A DNA stretch of 64,000 nucleotides from Glycine soja (Eukaryota; Streptophyta; Magnoliopsida; Fabales; Fabaceae). Shown one piece after another: positions 1-13,501 of this stretch. The stretch covers positions 44,757,534 through 44,821,533 of the forward strand of contig NC_041009.1 of the NCBI RefSeq assembly GCF_004193775.1. The letters are read 5' to 3'. The notes beneath the pieces are model-generated. The model searched no databases, was not told the origin of the DNA, and saw only the letters and a program-made list of their open reading frames with translations. The first letter of the stretch is position 1, and each line of letters starts with the position of its first letter. The translations under genes were made by a program, and so were the position numbers.

Positions 1-997
1 CATGTTCCTGTTTTAAAAATTTGGATAATATTGGTACATGCACTGGGTCAAAATGGATATTTTTATCAAAATTGGAATGGATTCGGATAGATATTTGTTC
101 CTAAGAAGATTCTTGATCAAGATCATTTTTAATGAAAGATATCCATAGTTTGTAAAATAAAATAAAATTAGGAGAGTCGCAAACAGAAATTATATCTTGC
201 TAATTAATTACTTTAGAAGCCTTTATTTACTTCTCAGATATAAAGATGTGTTACCATTGGGGTCTTCCAAGTTACAACTGATCATACCAATTCCATAGCT
301 TGACATTCTGACTCTAACTATTTCTAAGAAGCCCTAGCTTCAGCACCTGGCTCTGATTCATAACTTAATCTCATCCAACATGTGGATATATATGTCATTG
401 GCTGACCAATAATGTTAACAATTTTGGACACCACAACAGCAATTTTTTTACTTCAAATCATACAACTGAGAGCCAATAATCTGTTTTGCTGCATGTTTTG
501 ATTTTGGTTTTCACCTTCACACACGGAATTTATTAGCGTGAGATAATTTTTCTTAAGTGTGTGCAACTCAACATGGTCACTTGGGAGCAAGTGGCATCAT
601 CTTTGGACTTTCTATACACGTTTTGTACTTCAAGTCATCAACCATGTCGTCCTTTAAAAATAAAATACTTATGCATAATTTGTATTTTTTTTTCAAAATA
701 CCAGAATAATAAAAATATTCATTATAATACATTAATTACTTTATCCTTTTTTTCTCTCTCTCGCTTAAGAAATAATTGCAGTGTATAACTATAAACATCA
801 GAGTGTCATATCAATTTCGGTTAATAATCACGGCCAAAAACATCAATTAATCAGCATGAGATGGTTAAAGTTTAATTGAAAATCTTGAGTTTCAACTCTA
901 AATATACATATGTATTAAAAATATACTCAATGTATTAGATACTCAAATTTACAAGTATAATGTTTTACATTGGTTATATGCATATTTAAAGTAAAAA
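1..997. other. Intergenic, no gene seen
   Basis: AT-rich sequence with many short homopolymer runs. The longest open frame (561-788, plus, 75 codons) is low-complexity and resembles nothing I know. I see no RNA gene or clear repeat boundary before the foldback element that begins near 998. Confidence 0.6.
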
Positions 998-1756
998 AAA
1001 AGGAATAAATATTTATTTTTGTCCTTGGATGTATAAAACACTGACAAATTTGTCCCTAAAATATGAAAATTTTAATTTTAATTTTCAAAAATGAAAAAAT
1101 ATACGATTCATCTGTTAACTTATGTCTGTTATTATTAATGAAAGAGTCCACATGACATATTTATGAACTAATTTGTTAACGTTTTACACATTCGGGGATG
1201 AAAATGACTATTTATCCAAAATATAATTTAATCTTCATCTTTCTCTCTTCTTTAATAGTTACAAATATAATATTACAATCAACATTTAAAAAATAGAACA
1301 ACAAATATAAATTAGAACAAACATAATAATAAGCATAATATTGATTAATAATAAAAATACATAACTATTAAATTAATCCTTAAAAAAAATGAGACTCAAC
1401 TTGATTTTGAATGAGCAATAAATAAATTATACTTATTAATCAATATTATGCTTATTATTATGTTTGTTCTAACTTATGTTTGTTTTCTTATTTTTTTAAG
1501 TGTTTATTGTGATGTTATGCTTACAACAATTAAAAAAGGGGAGAAAGATGAAGATTAAATTATATTTTGGTTAAATAGTTATTTTTGTCCTTGAATGTGT
1601 AAAACGTTGACAAATTCGTTCATGTGTATGTGTCACGTACCCTCTTTTCATTAATGATAACGAACGGTTGTCGTATTTTTTTTTGAATTTTCATCTTTCG
1701 GAGATAAATTTATCAATGTTTTACACATTTAAGAATGAAAATAACTATTTTCCTTT
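998..1756. repeat. Large foldback (inverted-repeat) element, about 760 bp
   Basis: Most of this stretch is one imperfect hairpin. The outer arm at 998-1090 (around 'gtccttggatgtataaaaca') matches the reverse complement of 1684-1756. The next arm at 1166-1262 (around 'ccaaaatataatttaatctt') matches the reverse complement of 1518-1620. The core, 1313-1350 against 1433-1472, shares 'taagcataatattgattaat' and its complement. No coding capacity is visible. It looks like a MITE or foldback derivative of a Mutator-type transposon; the family is inferred from structure only. I could not define a target-site duplication. Confidence 0.75.
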
Positions 1757-2596
1757 AAAAATATTATATTTACATGAATGTAGTTCCAAATTAAAAAATT
1801 TCATATTTTAATTTTATAAGACGAAAAATATAAAAAAATTATAAAAAAAATTTAAATATTTAATTTTATAAAGATGAAAAATATATTTTTATTTTAACTA
1901 ACGATTTTTTTAAGGGGTATAAATTAATTGAAACGTCCTATAAAATGAAATGGAGAAGGTACTTATGCTCTGGGCCAACTTGTTCGTCACGCTGTTAAGC
2001 GCAGCCACTACTCACTAAAGTTCGATAAAAATCAGTGCATCGTGGAATCTTTACAAAATTTATTAACCACTAAGAAAAGGAAAGGTCATAATTAGCCTTA
2101 AAGAGTTACAAGGTTAAAGGTGCAACGCAACTTATGCTAATAAATTAATTATGATTTTATTCTCCTTTCCGTTATTGATTTTGTTGGCTATTGGTTTCAC
2201 ATAACTTTAAAAGATGGCAACTAAGTAGACTTTCTTTATTCCCGATTCCGGTAGTGATTGATTTTCTGTATGCAAAGTGCAAATCATAAATTGAACAAAA
2301 TCTTGACTCTTATAATAAATTATGATTTTGATGTTACAAACCAAAAATAAAGCCACTTTTAGATCTTCAATATTTTCTTCTTTAATAGTGCTAATTTGTT
2401 ATCAGCTCAACATAAACAGTATAACCAGAAAATAGACATAGAGCCACTTAGGACAGGTTTAGGTAAAACAACTTAATTATGCAACTCATTGAATAAGTGT
2501 GTTTTTCATATAAACACGTAGAAGAAATTATTAAAATAAGTTGAAAAATAATTTATAAATATATAAAACTTAATTAATTTTTTCATATATGTAATG
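1757..2596. other. Intergenic, no gene seen
   Basis: AT-rich sequence with no ORF of note and no recognisable element ends. Confidence 0.55.
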
Positions 2597-2935
2597 TAGG
2601 GCATTTTCATATTATTACTTAATATTTTTTTTTCAATCAAGTATTTGAAAAAAAAATCAATTTTATTGTACTAACTATCATTAGTAACTTTCTGTTAAGT
2701 GATGACATGACAAATGTTACCTAACTTATTACTAATATCTCATTGTCACGTCATTATCTTTAATGAGGTGGCACATATGTGTCATTGATTGAACGTGATG
2801 ATGTGACACTTCATTTGTTACGTCATCGCTTAATAAAAGACAATTAAAGGCAGGTAGTAAAATAAAACGAAAAATTTATTCATATACGTATTTGACGAAA
2901 AATGAATTTTTAGGTAATAACGAGAAAACGATGAT
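2597..2935. repeat. MITE-like inverted-repeat element, copy 1
   Basis: The left arm, near 'cattttcatattattactt', pairs with the reverse complement of the right arm around 2865-2935, near 'aatttttaggtaataacg'. A related copy lies at about 3683-3897. There is no coding capacity. Boundaries are approximate, and so is the superfamily. Confidence 0.5.
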
Positions 2936-3682
2936 TCCTTATGTATGAAAAACTTATTTAATACATAACATGAAAATCTTATTTAAACCACATATAATTG
3001 GTATTTTACGGTCTATGATCAATGTATACATGTAATCAATATGTTATGTCTTCGGTCACTCTTCCTCCCCACTATTCTCCGGATCCAAAATATATATCTC
3101 ATCATTTATGTTATTGAATTCTCTTTTAGCTTTGTCCAAATATTAAGTGTAAGCATCTTAATTCTTTAATTTCACCTTTAATATTATCTTATTAATCTAG
3201 TTCAGTTTATTAAACATAATAAATTGATACGTGAGTTATTGTAAATTTTAAATAGTATTTTTTTATTCCTACCAATAAAAAAATCTTATAATTTAATATA
3301 TTTTTTATTTTGAATGAAGAATTATCTTAAAAAAATAAATAGGATAAAGTTTCTTAAGTCTATATAAAAGTAAATTATATATATGTCCATCAAGTTATTT
3401 TAATTAATTTTTAGTTTTTTGACAAGTTTACAAATATTTGATCAAGTAAAAGTGTTTGAGAAATAATTTTTTCTTATTAACATATAATATTTGCTTTTAA
3501 TCATAACTTAAATTTACAATTACCATTTTATTTTTATTTTCAATAAACTAATAAAATCTATCATTTATCATTTTATCTAAAATTAAATTATTTATTTTGA
3601 TAAAACTCTTCTTTATCATTTGTTAACTAAAAAATTATTTTTTAAATTAACTTAAATAAAAATTTTATACCTAAAAAAAATA

Positions 3683-3897
3683 GGTCATTTTCATATTACT
3701 ACCTAAAAATTCATTTTGTCAAATACCAATCTAAAACTTTTTCAATTTCATTGTACTATCTTTACTTTTCATTTGTCTGACACATCATCACTTACCAGAA
3801 GTCGAATAACGACAGGTAATAAAATAAAATTAAAAAAATTTTCAAGCACTTTGTTTTAAAAAAAATTAATGTTAGACCGTAATCTGAAAACGACTTA
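3683..3897. repeat. MITE-like inverted-repeat element, copy 2
   Basis: It shares the 'ggtcattttcatattactac' start and the 'aaaattcattttgtcaaata' sub-terminal motif with the element at 2597-2935, and has a decayed inverted right arm near 3840-3897. The interval 2936-3682 between the two copies holds only AT-rich sequence and no gene. Confidence 0.45.
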
Positions 3898-4723
3898 TAT
3901 TTTAGATATAAAAAAACTTAATTATGTCAATATATAATAAACTATCTTCATAAGTTGCTTAAGACACTCTTCTAACAAAACTCAAGGATTGACGTAATGA
4001 TATAAGATCTCGTTACGTTCACATGTGAAAAAACTATTGATTTAATCGGATAATTCGCATTCAATTTCTTTCATGTGCAAAATTTCCTTGAGACAACAAT
4101 TATCACCAACTACGATTAATCTATGTTCCAGTAAGTTAGAATACTCGTGGTCTCTGATCTAGATTCTCTTCCAAAATACATCCTAATTTAGTTATAAATA
4201 ATTCAATATATCACTTGCTGAACTTTAGACTACCCACAAATCCATCATATTATTGCTGAACAGAGACTTAAGGTACCATCCTAACAAATTTTCAAAGTAG
4301 AAGAAATTATCATTTTAAACACTCAAAACAGACATTCACACTTTTCAAAGGAAGAATCAGAGAAGCAAGCCATCCATATCACTACAAGTCTACAACAATT
4401 TTAGATTAGTACTAAATTGAATCCTCAGCAAGGATAAGCGATAGACAATGAGACCAGGAATGTAACCTAAGCAAGCTGAAATATCCATATCATAAATTTT
4501 ACACAAAGGGTTGTCATCATGGCATGGCACCTTACAACAACAAAGAACTACTACATGTAACTATTCTTTTAAAAATCTAACACCATGATTCGAAGGACAC
4601 CCTGTTGTCAGCAGGAGAACTTAGATTCTCTCTTACACAACAACCACCAAGCCCCCCCTCAACCAAAACAATTCCACTTAAACACAAAAACTCTAAAAAC
4701 ATGTTAGACAAATTAATTAGCCT
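3898..4723. other. Intergenic plus probable 3' UTR of the SAT gene
   Basis: No ORF is seen. The last few hundred bases before 4724 are less AT-rich and probably carry the 3' untranslated region of the minus-strand serine acetyltransferase gene. I cannot place the polyadenylation site. Confidence 0.4.
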
Positions 4724-5887
4724 CTAGATAACATAATCAGACCATGAAGTATGGTCCATGGTAAAACTAGGCATCTTATCCAATTTAATAGGGTTATCCT
4801 TCCCTCCAACCAACCTAGCAGGGTTCCCAACAGCAGTAGTTCTTGGTGGCACTTCCTTCAACACAACAGAACATGCACCAATCTTAGCTCCATCACCAAT
4901 CTTAATGTTCCCCAAAATACAAGTCCCTGCACCTATCAACACCCCATCACCAATCTTAGGGTGTCTATCCCCACTAGCCTTACCAGTCCCTCCCAATGTC
5001 ACATTATGCAAAATTGACACATTATTCCCAATAACTGCAGTCTCCCCCACAACAAGTCCTGTTGCATGATCCAGCAAAATCCCACGTCCAATTTTCGCAC
5101 CAGGGTGAATATCCACAGCAAAAACATCAGAAACCCTATTCTGAATCAACAGTGCCAAGACCTTCCTCCCTTGGAGCCACAATTTGTGAGCAATCCTATG
5201 AGCCTGGCATGCCAAGAAACCCTTGAAATTCAACAAGCAATGCACATAACTTATGCAAGCAGGGTCCCTCTCCTTAACAGCTATCAAATCATCTTTGACA
5301 GCACCTATGATGTCATTATCATCGGCAAAAACACCCATGAAAAGGTCATAAAGGGTGCTGCTTGGAAGGCTCAAGCTGCTCAAATTTGTGGAGAGGTGGT
5401 TGGCCAAGGCACTCTCCAAGGATTTGTGAGACAAAATGGAACTGAAATAGTAGCTGGATAAGATTGGTTCTTGATCAACATCTAACCTTGCTTCCTCTTG
5501 AATCTTCAACCAAAGATCAACACCCTCTACAACGTCAACCTCAACATGATTCTCCACACGTGTGTCAAACTCCTCCACACGTGTGAAGGCGGTGTCGCGA
5601 TTCTTGCAAATGGGCATGCAGGGAACGCGATCAGAGAAAGAGGGTCGGCAGAATTTCATGTAATTAAAGGAATGATCATCGGATTGGGACCCGTTAGGTT
5701 TCCGAGAAAGAGGGGTTGAGGCATCAACACAAGTGGCCATGGAGAGAGAGAAAGGGTGAATTGAATACAAAGATTGAAACTTTGGGGGATGAAGAAAAAT
5801 GGGTGTGAATTGGATTGGGGAGGGAGTGAGAGGGGAAGACTTATATAAGGGGGAAGTGAGGAAGCGCCCTAGAGCCAGAACATTCAT
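4724..5887 (-). CDS. SERAT2: Serine O-acetyltransferase, organellar type (SERAT2-like)
   Basis: It transfers acetyl from acetyl-CoA to L-serine, giving O-acetylserine, the committed step of cysteine synthesis. The protein is 387 aa from a single exon, as in Arabidopsis SERAT2 genes. Residues 1-49 are rich in Ser, Pro and Leu with no acidic residue, which suits a plastid or mitochondrial transit peptide. A second Met, M50 (ATG at 5738-5740, better context 'ccATGG'), begins a segment resembling the cytosolic start of homologues, so dual targeting is possible. The SATase N-terminal helical domain spans about 125-235 (with 'KERDPACISYVHC'). The left-handed beta-helix of hexapeptide repeats follows at about 255-345, with active-site His motifs 'LLDHATG' and 'GDRHPKIG'. 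The C-terminus ends in 'WSDYVI'; a terminal Ile is known to dock into O-acetylserine(thiol)lyase to form the cysteine synthase complex. The frame is intact. Confidence 0.95.
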   Translation of the reverse strand: MNVLALGRFLTSPLYKSSPLTPSPIQFTPIFLHPPKFQSLYSIHPFSLSMATCVDASTPLSRKPNGSQSDDHSFNYMKFCRPSFSDRVPCMPICKNRDTAFTRVEEFDTRVENHVEVDVVEGVDLWLKIQEEARLDVDQEPILSSYYFSSILSHKSLESALANHLSTNLSSLSLPSSTLYDLFMGVFADDNDIIGAVKDDLIAVKERDPACISYVHCLLNFKGFLACQAHRIAHKLWLQGRKVLALLIQNRVSDVFAVDIHPGAKIGRGILLDHATGLVVGETAVIGNNVSILHNVTLGGTGKASGDRHPKIGDGVLIGAGTCILGNIKIGDGAKIGACSVVLKEVPPRTTAVGNPARLVGGKDNPIKLDKMPSFTMDHTSWSDYVI

Positions 5888-8800
5888 GGAAAATAGGAAA
5901 ATTTTCCGGGAAAAATAATAGTAATAGATTAGAAATTGGAGAAAGGGAAAAATGATTTTTATATGTGTTGATGGATGATTGAATTTGATTGATGAGTTAG
6001 TGAATGAATGGGATTCGTGTTCGGAAAGGAAGGGCTGGTCCTGGTCCTGGTCTTAAGGAGGTTTAGGCCACATCTGAAACCGTAAGAAGAGAAGAGAGTG
6101 CAACTTTATTTTATTGAAGACATTACAACTTCTTAGATTGGGTTTTGTTTAGAAGAGCAAAATAGAATAAATAAAAAATAAAGAGATATAATTTGAAAGA
6201 AAAAAATAGAATAGAAATAAAATGATATGTTATTTTGTTTGTTTTAAGATAAATGTGTGAGAAAAAATACTATAAAGTTGTTTAGTATGAATAAAATAGA
6301 AATTTTGATGATCTGGACCCACCTAAGTTAAACTTAATTCATTTTTGAATATGTTGTTATAAACAAAAGTGATGTATTTCTGTCTGCGCCACAAATTTTA
6401 GTCTCCGATACGGAAGACAACAGTAGGATTATTATCAGGGTGAGTAAACACATTAAATAGATTAATTTTTTTAAAAGGTCAAATGATTATGGGGTATGTG
6501 GGTTGTCCAATTACGATTTTATTGCTTTAAATGTAAAATTATTTGTTGTTAGACATGTTTAAATTTCATATTTTAAATTTATTGTTTAAATTTTCTTTTG
6601 TTGTTGGAGCGAACCAATTTATTTAATCCGTGTAAGAATGCAGGAAAGACGAATCCAGTCCGTTGCCAATGCAAACGTATATGGATGAATCTTATGCAAG
6701 ATGGATCAGCCCGCTTACCCACTCCTAAATTATTATTTTAGAAACATAATGAATGTATAAGTCAACAAAAAATCAATGTAATTGTTTGTTTTTGTATTGA
6801 AGATTCTCCAAATGAAAAAAAAAAACATAGTCTTAAAGTTCATTAGATTAGATAGGATGAAAATAAAATGAATTGAAATAAAAAATTTAAATTAAAATAA
6901 AGTATAAAAATATGAATATCGTTTCATTTAATTTTTTTATTCTTTTTTACTCTTTTTTCCCTCGAGTGGACAGATCCAAGGTATCTGTTTTAAATCTGGT
7001 GAATTAAAAAATATAATTAGAATTAATAGGTACTTTATAATTTATACCAATATCGTAATGATAAAAAAGTGATAGGATAGGGTCCTTACTCCTTAGCAAT
7101 GTCACGCGTGAAGGATTGCGGTTACGTGTTCGATGTGCAGCTTCACACTTGATAATAAAAGGATATCAATATCATGGTATTGTATGCTTGGGGAATTTTT
7201 ATAAAATGAACTTTACATCTTAAATTTTTTAATATTTAAATTTTCCCTTTTTATTTGTTTATGAATTCAATTGAATGTCAATATAATATACTATAAATAC
7301 ATTTTAAGTAATTTTTACTGAAGTGCTTTAATTTTATGTTACAAAAATATAAAAAATTATTCTAACTGACATTTAAAATATTTATTATAAAATTTAATAA
7401 ATTTATTGTATAAATGATGGACATGTTTGAATAAATTTGTCCATAAATACTTATAAAGAATAAATAAAAAGATAATACGTAGAGTTTCTCCAAAAACCAA
7501 AAGTCTAAAATCAATCAATACTCTACAACTTTTGGAAAAGCTAAATTAAAAGAGCTTCTATATACTTTAGCTTTAATAATTGATTAGCAATATAAAAAAA
7601 TGGATCAAGTCAACTTATTGTACAACATATTAACATTAACATTATATATATGGTTTGATAATCTGTCAAAAAGATGTTTTGGTAATAACCTTTACATTAT
7701 ATATAATTAATGTAGTAGAATTGAAGAAGGATAACTACAATTAAATATATTTTATAATATATGTTAAGATAAATGATACTAATATAAATATAATTATATT
7801 TACACAAACATTATTTATTAAGTTAAGAAATTTTATGATTAACGTATAATTTTTTTAGAAATAATATTTTTTAAGAAAATATACAACATTAAACTATGTT
7901 GAGATGATCTATATATAATTTTCACTTGTCTTTAAAATATATATTAGGTTTAATTTGTTAAACTTAAACCCATTAAAAGTCTTTTTAATTTGATCGGGTC
8001 GGTGTGATCGAACACTCACTAACATTATTTTTATAATTATGTTATTGTTATCAAATATTCACTAACTTTTAATAATTCATTTTTACTAAAGAAAAAATCT
8101 ATTTTTTATACCTACTAAAAACACGTTTAAACATTTTTAATAAGATTTTTTCTTCTAATTATATTTGTTTACCTATAAAACTTCAACATAACATCTTACT
8201 TAAAAAGTTTGATTCTAACTCTAATCTAACATAACTTTTTTATTAACAAAAAAAAAAAACATAATTGACATCCACTAAGATTTTACATTTTTTCCTAAAT
8301 TACATATTTCTTTCATTAAAAAAATATTCTGAGTCGGGTAAAATTATTATAAGCGGTAAAACTCATCCTTTAAGTATCTAACCCAAGTGTCTATTTAGAA
8401 CTCATTCAAAATCTCTATCCAAGTGTGGTGTGGTCTAAGGACAAATTAAGTGGAAGTTGGTTGACATGTAACACCCTGACGAATCATATCAAAACGAAAG
8501 GGATCAAGAGGTTGTGCAGATATGAAATTATACAATTGATGATAATATAAAAGAATTAATTGATATTGCCTATACTAACAAAATACATATTTTTCGATAG
8601 CTTATCACTTAAGAATTCTACAATTAAGCGTATTTGACTTAGAATAATTATGAGATGAATGTCTTTCTAAAAAGTTTTTCGTAAAACGTGTGAGTAAAAA
8701 CAAAACACGCTAAAAAGTCTCCTGTTGATTTGTGGAGACAATGATTTTTTTTGGAAGCAAATATAGCTAATTGTCAAGATCTTGAAAAAAGCTAACTACA

Positions 8801-11800
8801 AAGAATTCTAATCGATGAAAGATTATGACCAATAAGAATGTTGAATGAAATGTCACCGTGTGAAATGTCATAGTATATGAATCGTCGAAAAGTTGACAAA
8901 CACGAATATTACAACTAACATTTTATATTTTTCCTAAATAACGTGTATTATATATTAGGAAAATATTTGAGTCGAATAAAATTAATATAAACGATAAAAC
9001 TCTTCATTTAAATATTTAATATATATATATATATATATATATATTTATTGAGAACTGAAATTTAAAAACTCTTTAATCTTGCTAAGACTTTATATTTGCA
9101 ATGATGCTTGATATAAAATAAAATAATATAATAATTAACAAATAAAATAAAAAGTGGACTATTATAAGGTAAAGAGTAAATAATAGCCGCCGTTCAAATT
9201 CAATGACTCTTTGACTTCATTATGTAATCCATTACGTCACCCAAAAGATTCCAACTGATCTGACTCACTCCCCTCATCTTGTCGACTACGTTCTTTTCTT
9301 AATTATATTTTTATCTCTCTAGTTTAAGTTATGCGCAATTTTTTTTTTAAAATTAATCAGACTTTTTTATTTTTAAGTATAGTAATATTATGTTCTGATA
9401 TTTTCTTCTATTGAAAACTTAAGTTATTGTTTTTTATTTATATAATTTATGATGCAATTGTAATTTTAAATAATTTTAAAAGTTTAGAAATAATAAATTT
9501 ATTAAAAAAAGTTATAATTTGATGAATCTTATAAGATGTGAGATTAAGTTGAGGAGGAAAAAGTTTTAAGTTTTTTATTTCACTTTGAGTGAAATTTAAT
9601 GTTTTAATTGACGGGCATTAAATAGAAGACAATTTAATTTGTCAACAAATATGTATATAAATTTATTTTATAATAATAAAATATGTTTATAAGACAATTT
9701 TCTTCATTATCATTATTTTATTTATCACAAATATTGTTAAATTCGGACCAAAAAATTAATAAGTACTAATTGAACACTTGAAAACTCACAAGTCATAATC
9801 GAGTCTCTCAAGACTCATTCCAAAATAGTTTACCATCATTGCATCGCATGCTATAGATTATTAGTAGTAGTTAATTAAAGCGGAGAATCTTTTATATATT
9901 TGATTTTGATGGGTGTTATCTCCTGGTCTTCAATTTTAGTAAAGTGCTTATTTGATGCTTCTCGAGAAAATTGCAATTGTAAGTAAGAAAAAGTACCTTC
10001 CATTAAAAAGTTTATTTTGGTTTAAGCTTTGCCAGGGAGCATCTTTGTCTTGTTTATGGGGCAAACTATGCATAAAAATTTAAAACGAATAGCTGCGTAT
10101 TGTTTGGAATTGTAAACAATATCTATATGTTTATATGCCCCCATCTAATCATCATCGATCCTTTCTTCTAAAGCCTTTGGGATTGCCTTACAACAGAGAA
10201 ATGAAATAATTTTTTAGATTCTATGTCTTTTGTTTTTTGCTTATAATGGGCCAGTGCAATGGTATATTCTCGTGAAGTATGCTAAGTGTTGAACATCTCA
10301 AGTTCTCAACAAAAATTAAAAGTGGACGACAATGAAGAGCTCTTTAAAACGCATTATTAAAGGATAGAGATGTATCAACTTTTTTTTAATATAATCAAGC
10401 GAGCTTTTGGGATTGAATTAGGTCTCTTACATTATACACTTTAAAATGATATCAAAGCCCGTTCTAATCATGGGATCACGCTTCCGTTAGTCCTCATCAA
10501 GTCTACTTTTGTTAGCCTTTGAAATTGAGTTAGACTTCTCACATTATATACTTTAAGATTGAGAACCAAAATAAATAATTAATTTACAATAACATTTCTA
10601 ATCAAATCATATTAAAGGAAAAGTATTATAATATTTTAGAACAAAATTTTATATATCTCCAATAATTAGATTAAATTTCTCAACAACAAAAAAATATGAA
10701 TTCAATGTTATGGTCACATTTCAACCATGGGTAGTGTAAGAATATTTTTGCACGAAGAAACAAAGGAGGAAAAGTAAACAATTTAAAACGATAAATATTT
10801 CTTACTAAGCTTGCTTGTTTAAAAAATGTGAAATATTATTGAGGAGCATTGTACTTGCACTATACCAAGCAAATTTTTACTTTTGTATATTATACCATTT
10901 TACCATGAAACTTTGAAACTGCAAGTGAAGACAAAAACATCTTTATTTTAATATACTTCAATTCCAGTCCTTTCTGGGTGTCTCCCATTTCACCTTTACA
11001 TTTTTTTTATCTAGAGCATCAATAATGGATAAACTCTCCAAATTAAGGTGCTTCCAAAGATATTTATTTCTATACGTCAGTCATTTTTTTTTATTTTTCC
11101 CAATACCAATATCTCTAAGCACTAAATTTTTACAATGAAACAACTCTTTTTGTGTGCTTCCAAGGTCCAATTTTTTTTTTACATCCATTATATTTTATTA
11201 TTAACTTATTTATTAATTTATAATTATCTTATTTATTTTTTAATTACAATTTTTAGTCTATTATTATTTAAAATATTTTTCTGCACAATAAAAAATGGAA
11301 GAAGTTGAGAAATTTTGAGAGTGAGCATGAGAAAAATTTGAGAAGTTTCAGTCGTGTAAAAAAAAATGAAGTGTACCCTTATTTATATACAATGGTAAAA
11401 AAAAATACAATTATTAAAAATTTTAATGGTTAAATTTTTTTAAATGCTTTCAGCCAACGATTTTTTTTTTCTTTCTCATCCAACATAGGCAGCAACGACT
11501 ATTCTTTCTTTCTCATCCAATGGCTATTTGTTAAAACAATAATATTAATTTGCCTTTTTTTTTTCAATTAGCAGAACTAGCGTTGCTTCTTCAATCAACC
11601 CATGCATACTGATAAATCCGTACGTTGCTTGCGACGCCAATTGCCTTTCAAGCACATTGCTTCCAAGGTTTCAATTGCTTCCCAAGCTAGCCATGTGGGT
11701 GCTCTAAGAGAAATAGCCAAATCAGAGTCTTCTACTTTAATCCAATTTATATTTATATGTTTCTTATTAGTCAATGAGCTTATTAATCCCTAGAAGCTTT

Positions 11801-12806
11801 CAGATTATCCAAGTATTCTTTCTCTCTTTCTTTTCTTTGGTCAACTTCTTGGGTCTTGGTTATTATTTTAGACTCAATTTGGCTGTTTCGGTAAGGTTAG
11901 GCAAAAGGACAGAGGGCTTTATGAGACAGGCCTAGCAAAAGATAGGACAAATTGACACTTCTTTATGACCATATCTCTCACCATGAAATCCTCTCTGCAT
12001 TATTGAAGATGCTAATCCAGCAAGTTGCATACTCAACAAAGCATAGCAATTTGGTTGCCAGACAATTGAATTTTTAGGATTTGGCAACTCCTTAGCTATT
12101 CTGGAATAAAACTCTAGCTAGCTAGCCTTCGAAGTCTTGCTAATATGAGATACTATATATCCCAATTCAGCAATCTCTTCCAAAATTCATTTAATTGTGA
12201 TTTGAGATATCACTTCATTAGCTTGATCTACTTGAATTTCTCTAAAAAAGTACATAGTATCTTAATTTTTGTTCTAATTTATGAGGCAATACCTTAGAAC
12301 CAGACGTAACATACATATGCAAATTTATACGTGTATTGACTGATAAAATGCTTCATACTAGCTCCATTATGGTTCCTTACATTCTATGGAATCTCTTATT
12401 AGTGGCTTGGCTATTTAATAACTAAACAATTCATTTACTTGTACAGTTTGACAAAGTATTCAATGCATTACATCAGAGTTTTTTTTTTTTTTTTCATGAA
12501 ACTTTGGTTCATGAGAGAAAAGATGCTTAATTAATTTGAAGTTCGGTTGGTAGATAAGTCTGACCATTAATTATTTTTGTTAGGGATTGAATTCGAGTAG
12601 TATCTTAATGATTCAATTTTAACTTCAATATATTAGCACTAATACTCAATCACTTGATTTCCACACATCATAATTTAGGTTATGTTTTGTTTGAATGAGA
12701 GAAATAATATACCAAAGAAATTTTATACTTTATTCCATGGAACTCATTTCTTACACTCTACTTTAATTCAAAAAAATATTTTATTTTTTTCCTCTAAACC
12801 AAACAC
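5888..12806. other. Gene-poor intergenic region
   Basis: About 6.9 kb with no convincing coding sequence. The first 200 bases are the SAT promoter and leader, including short 'ggtcct' iterations near 6036-6055. Two related stretches at 10395-10475 and 10510-10565 ('...cttacattatacacttta...') may be decayed LTR-derived repeats; a motif resembling 'gatatcaaagccc' sits at about 10447. A (TA)n tract lies at 9019-9044. The ORF at 11602-11793 has no recognisable similarity. The rest is AT-rich unclassified DNA. Confidence 0.5.
9019..9044. repeat. (TA)n microsatellite
   Basis: Thirteen perfect TA dinucleotides within AT-rich intergenic DNA. Confidence 0.9.
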
Positions 12807-12811
12807 ACCCT

Positions 12812-13084
12812 ATTAGTAATAGCAACCGAAATTCTAAACGGGATGAGAGAAATTACACGTACATACGCAAACACGAGACATTTAATTAGGTTCGACAAGT
12901 GTGTCTACGTCCTCGGGAGCAGAGCGACTATTTCTATTTCCTATTCATAAACAATAGAATTACATCACAATATATAATATTACGTGTACCGCGGGCTTTA
13001 CCCGCTTCATAACCCAACAATAGGTAGCCTTTACACTTTGTTCCAACATTTGCCTGGCCTATAAAATATGATTCATGCACAACA
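12812..13084 (-). repeat. 3' LTR of the copia element
   Basis: It aligns over its whole length with 18329-18611, for example the shared 'cacaatatataatatta', and ends at 13084 in 'gcacaaca'. On the minus strand it begins TGTTG, as copia LTRs do. Confidence 0.88.
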
Positions 13085-13501
13085 ATCTCCACCTTGACGA
13101 ATATTTAGACCCGTGGAAGATAAATAATAAATCCACCTTGGTTTCCTGGGTTGGGGGTCATGTCACATCTAACACTAAAAAACATTCAACAAGTTCAAGC
13201 AATGCTTAAACTTGTTAGTTGTGACCGCCTTGGTTAACATATTAGTTGCATTCTTTGAAGTGTGAATCTTCCTGAGCAAAATCTAACCAGATGTCATCAA
13301 CTCCCTAATCTCATGGAACCTCACATTAATATGTTTGGTTTTAGCATGACACACCTGATTCTTTGCCAAGTCAGTAGCACTCTGACTATCACAATGCAAC
13401 TGAACTCCACCTTGCTCAATGCCTAGCTACTTCACTAGCCCTACTAACCACACAGCTTCCTTGTTAACCCCTGCTACCGCCATATACTCTGTTTCAATTG
13501 T

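Noticed and set aside
4751..5719. Four plus-strand ORFs over the SAT gene
   Set aside because: Antisense shadows of a well-conserved minus-strand coding sequence.
10395..10565. Possible decayed LTR end with a primer-site-like 'gatatcaaagccc'
   Set aside because: No second LTR, no termini and no duplication could be found.
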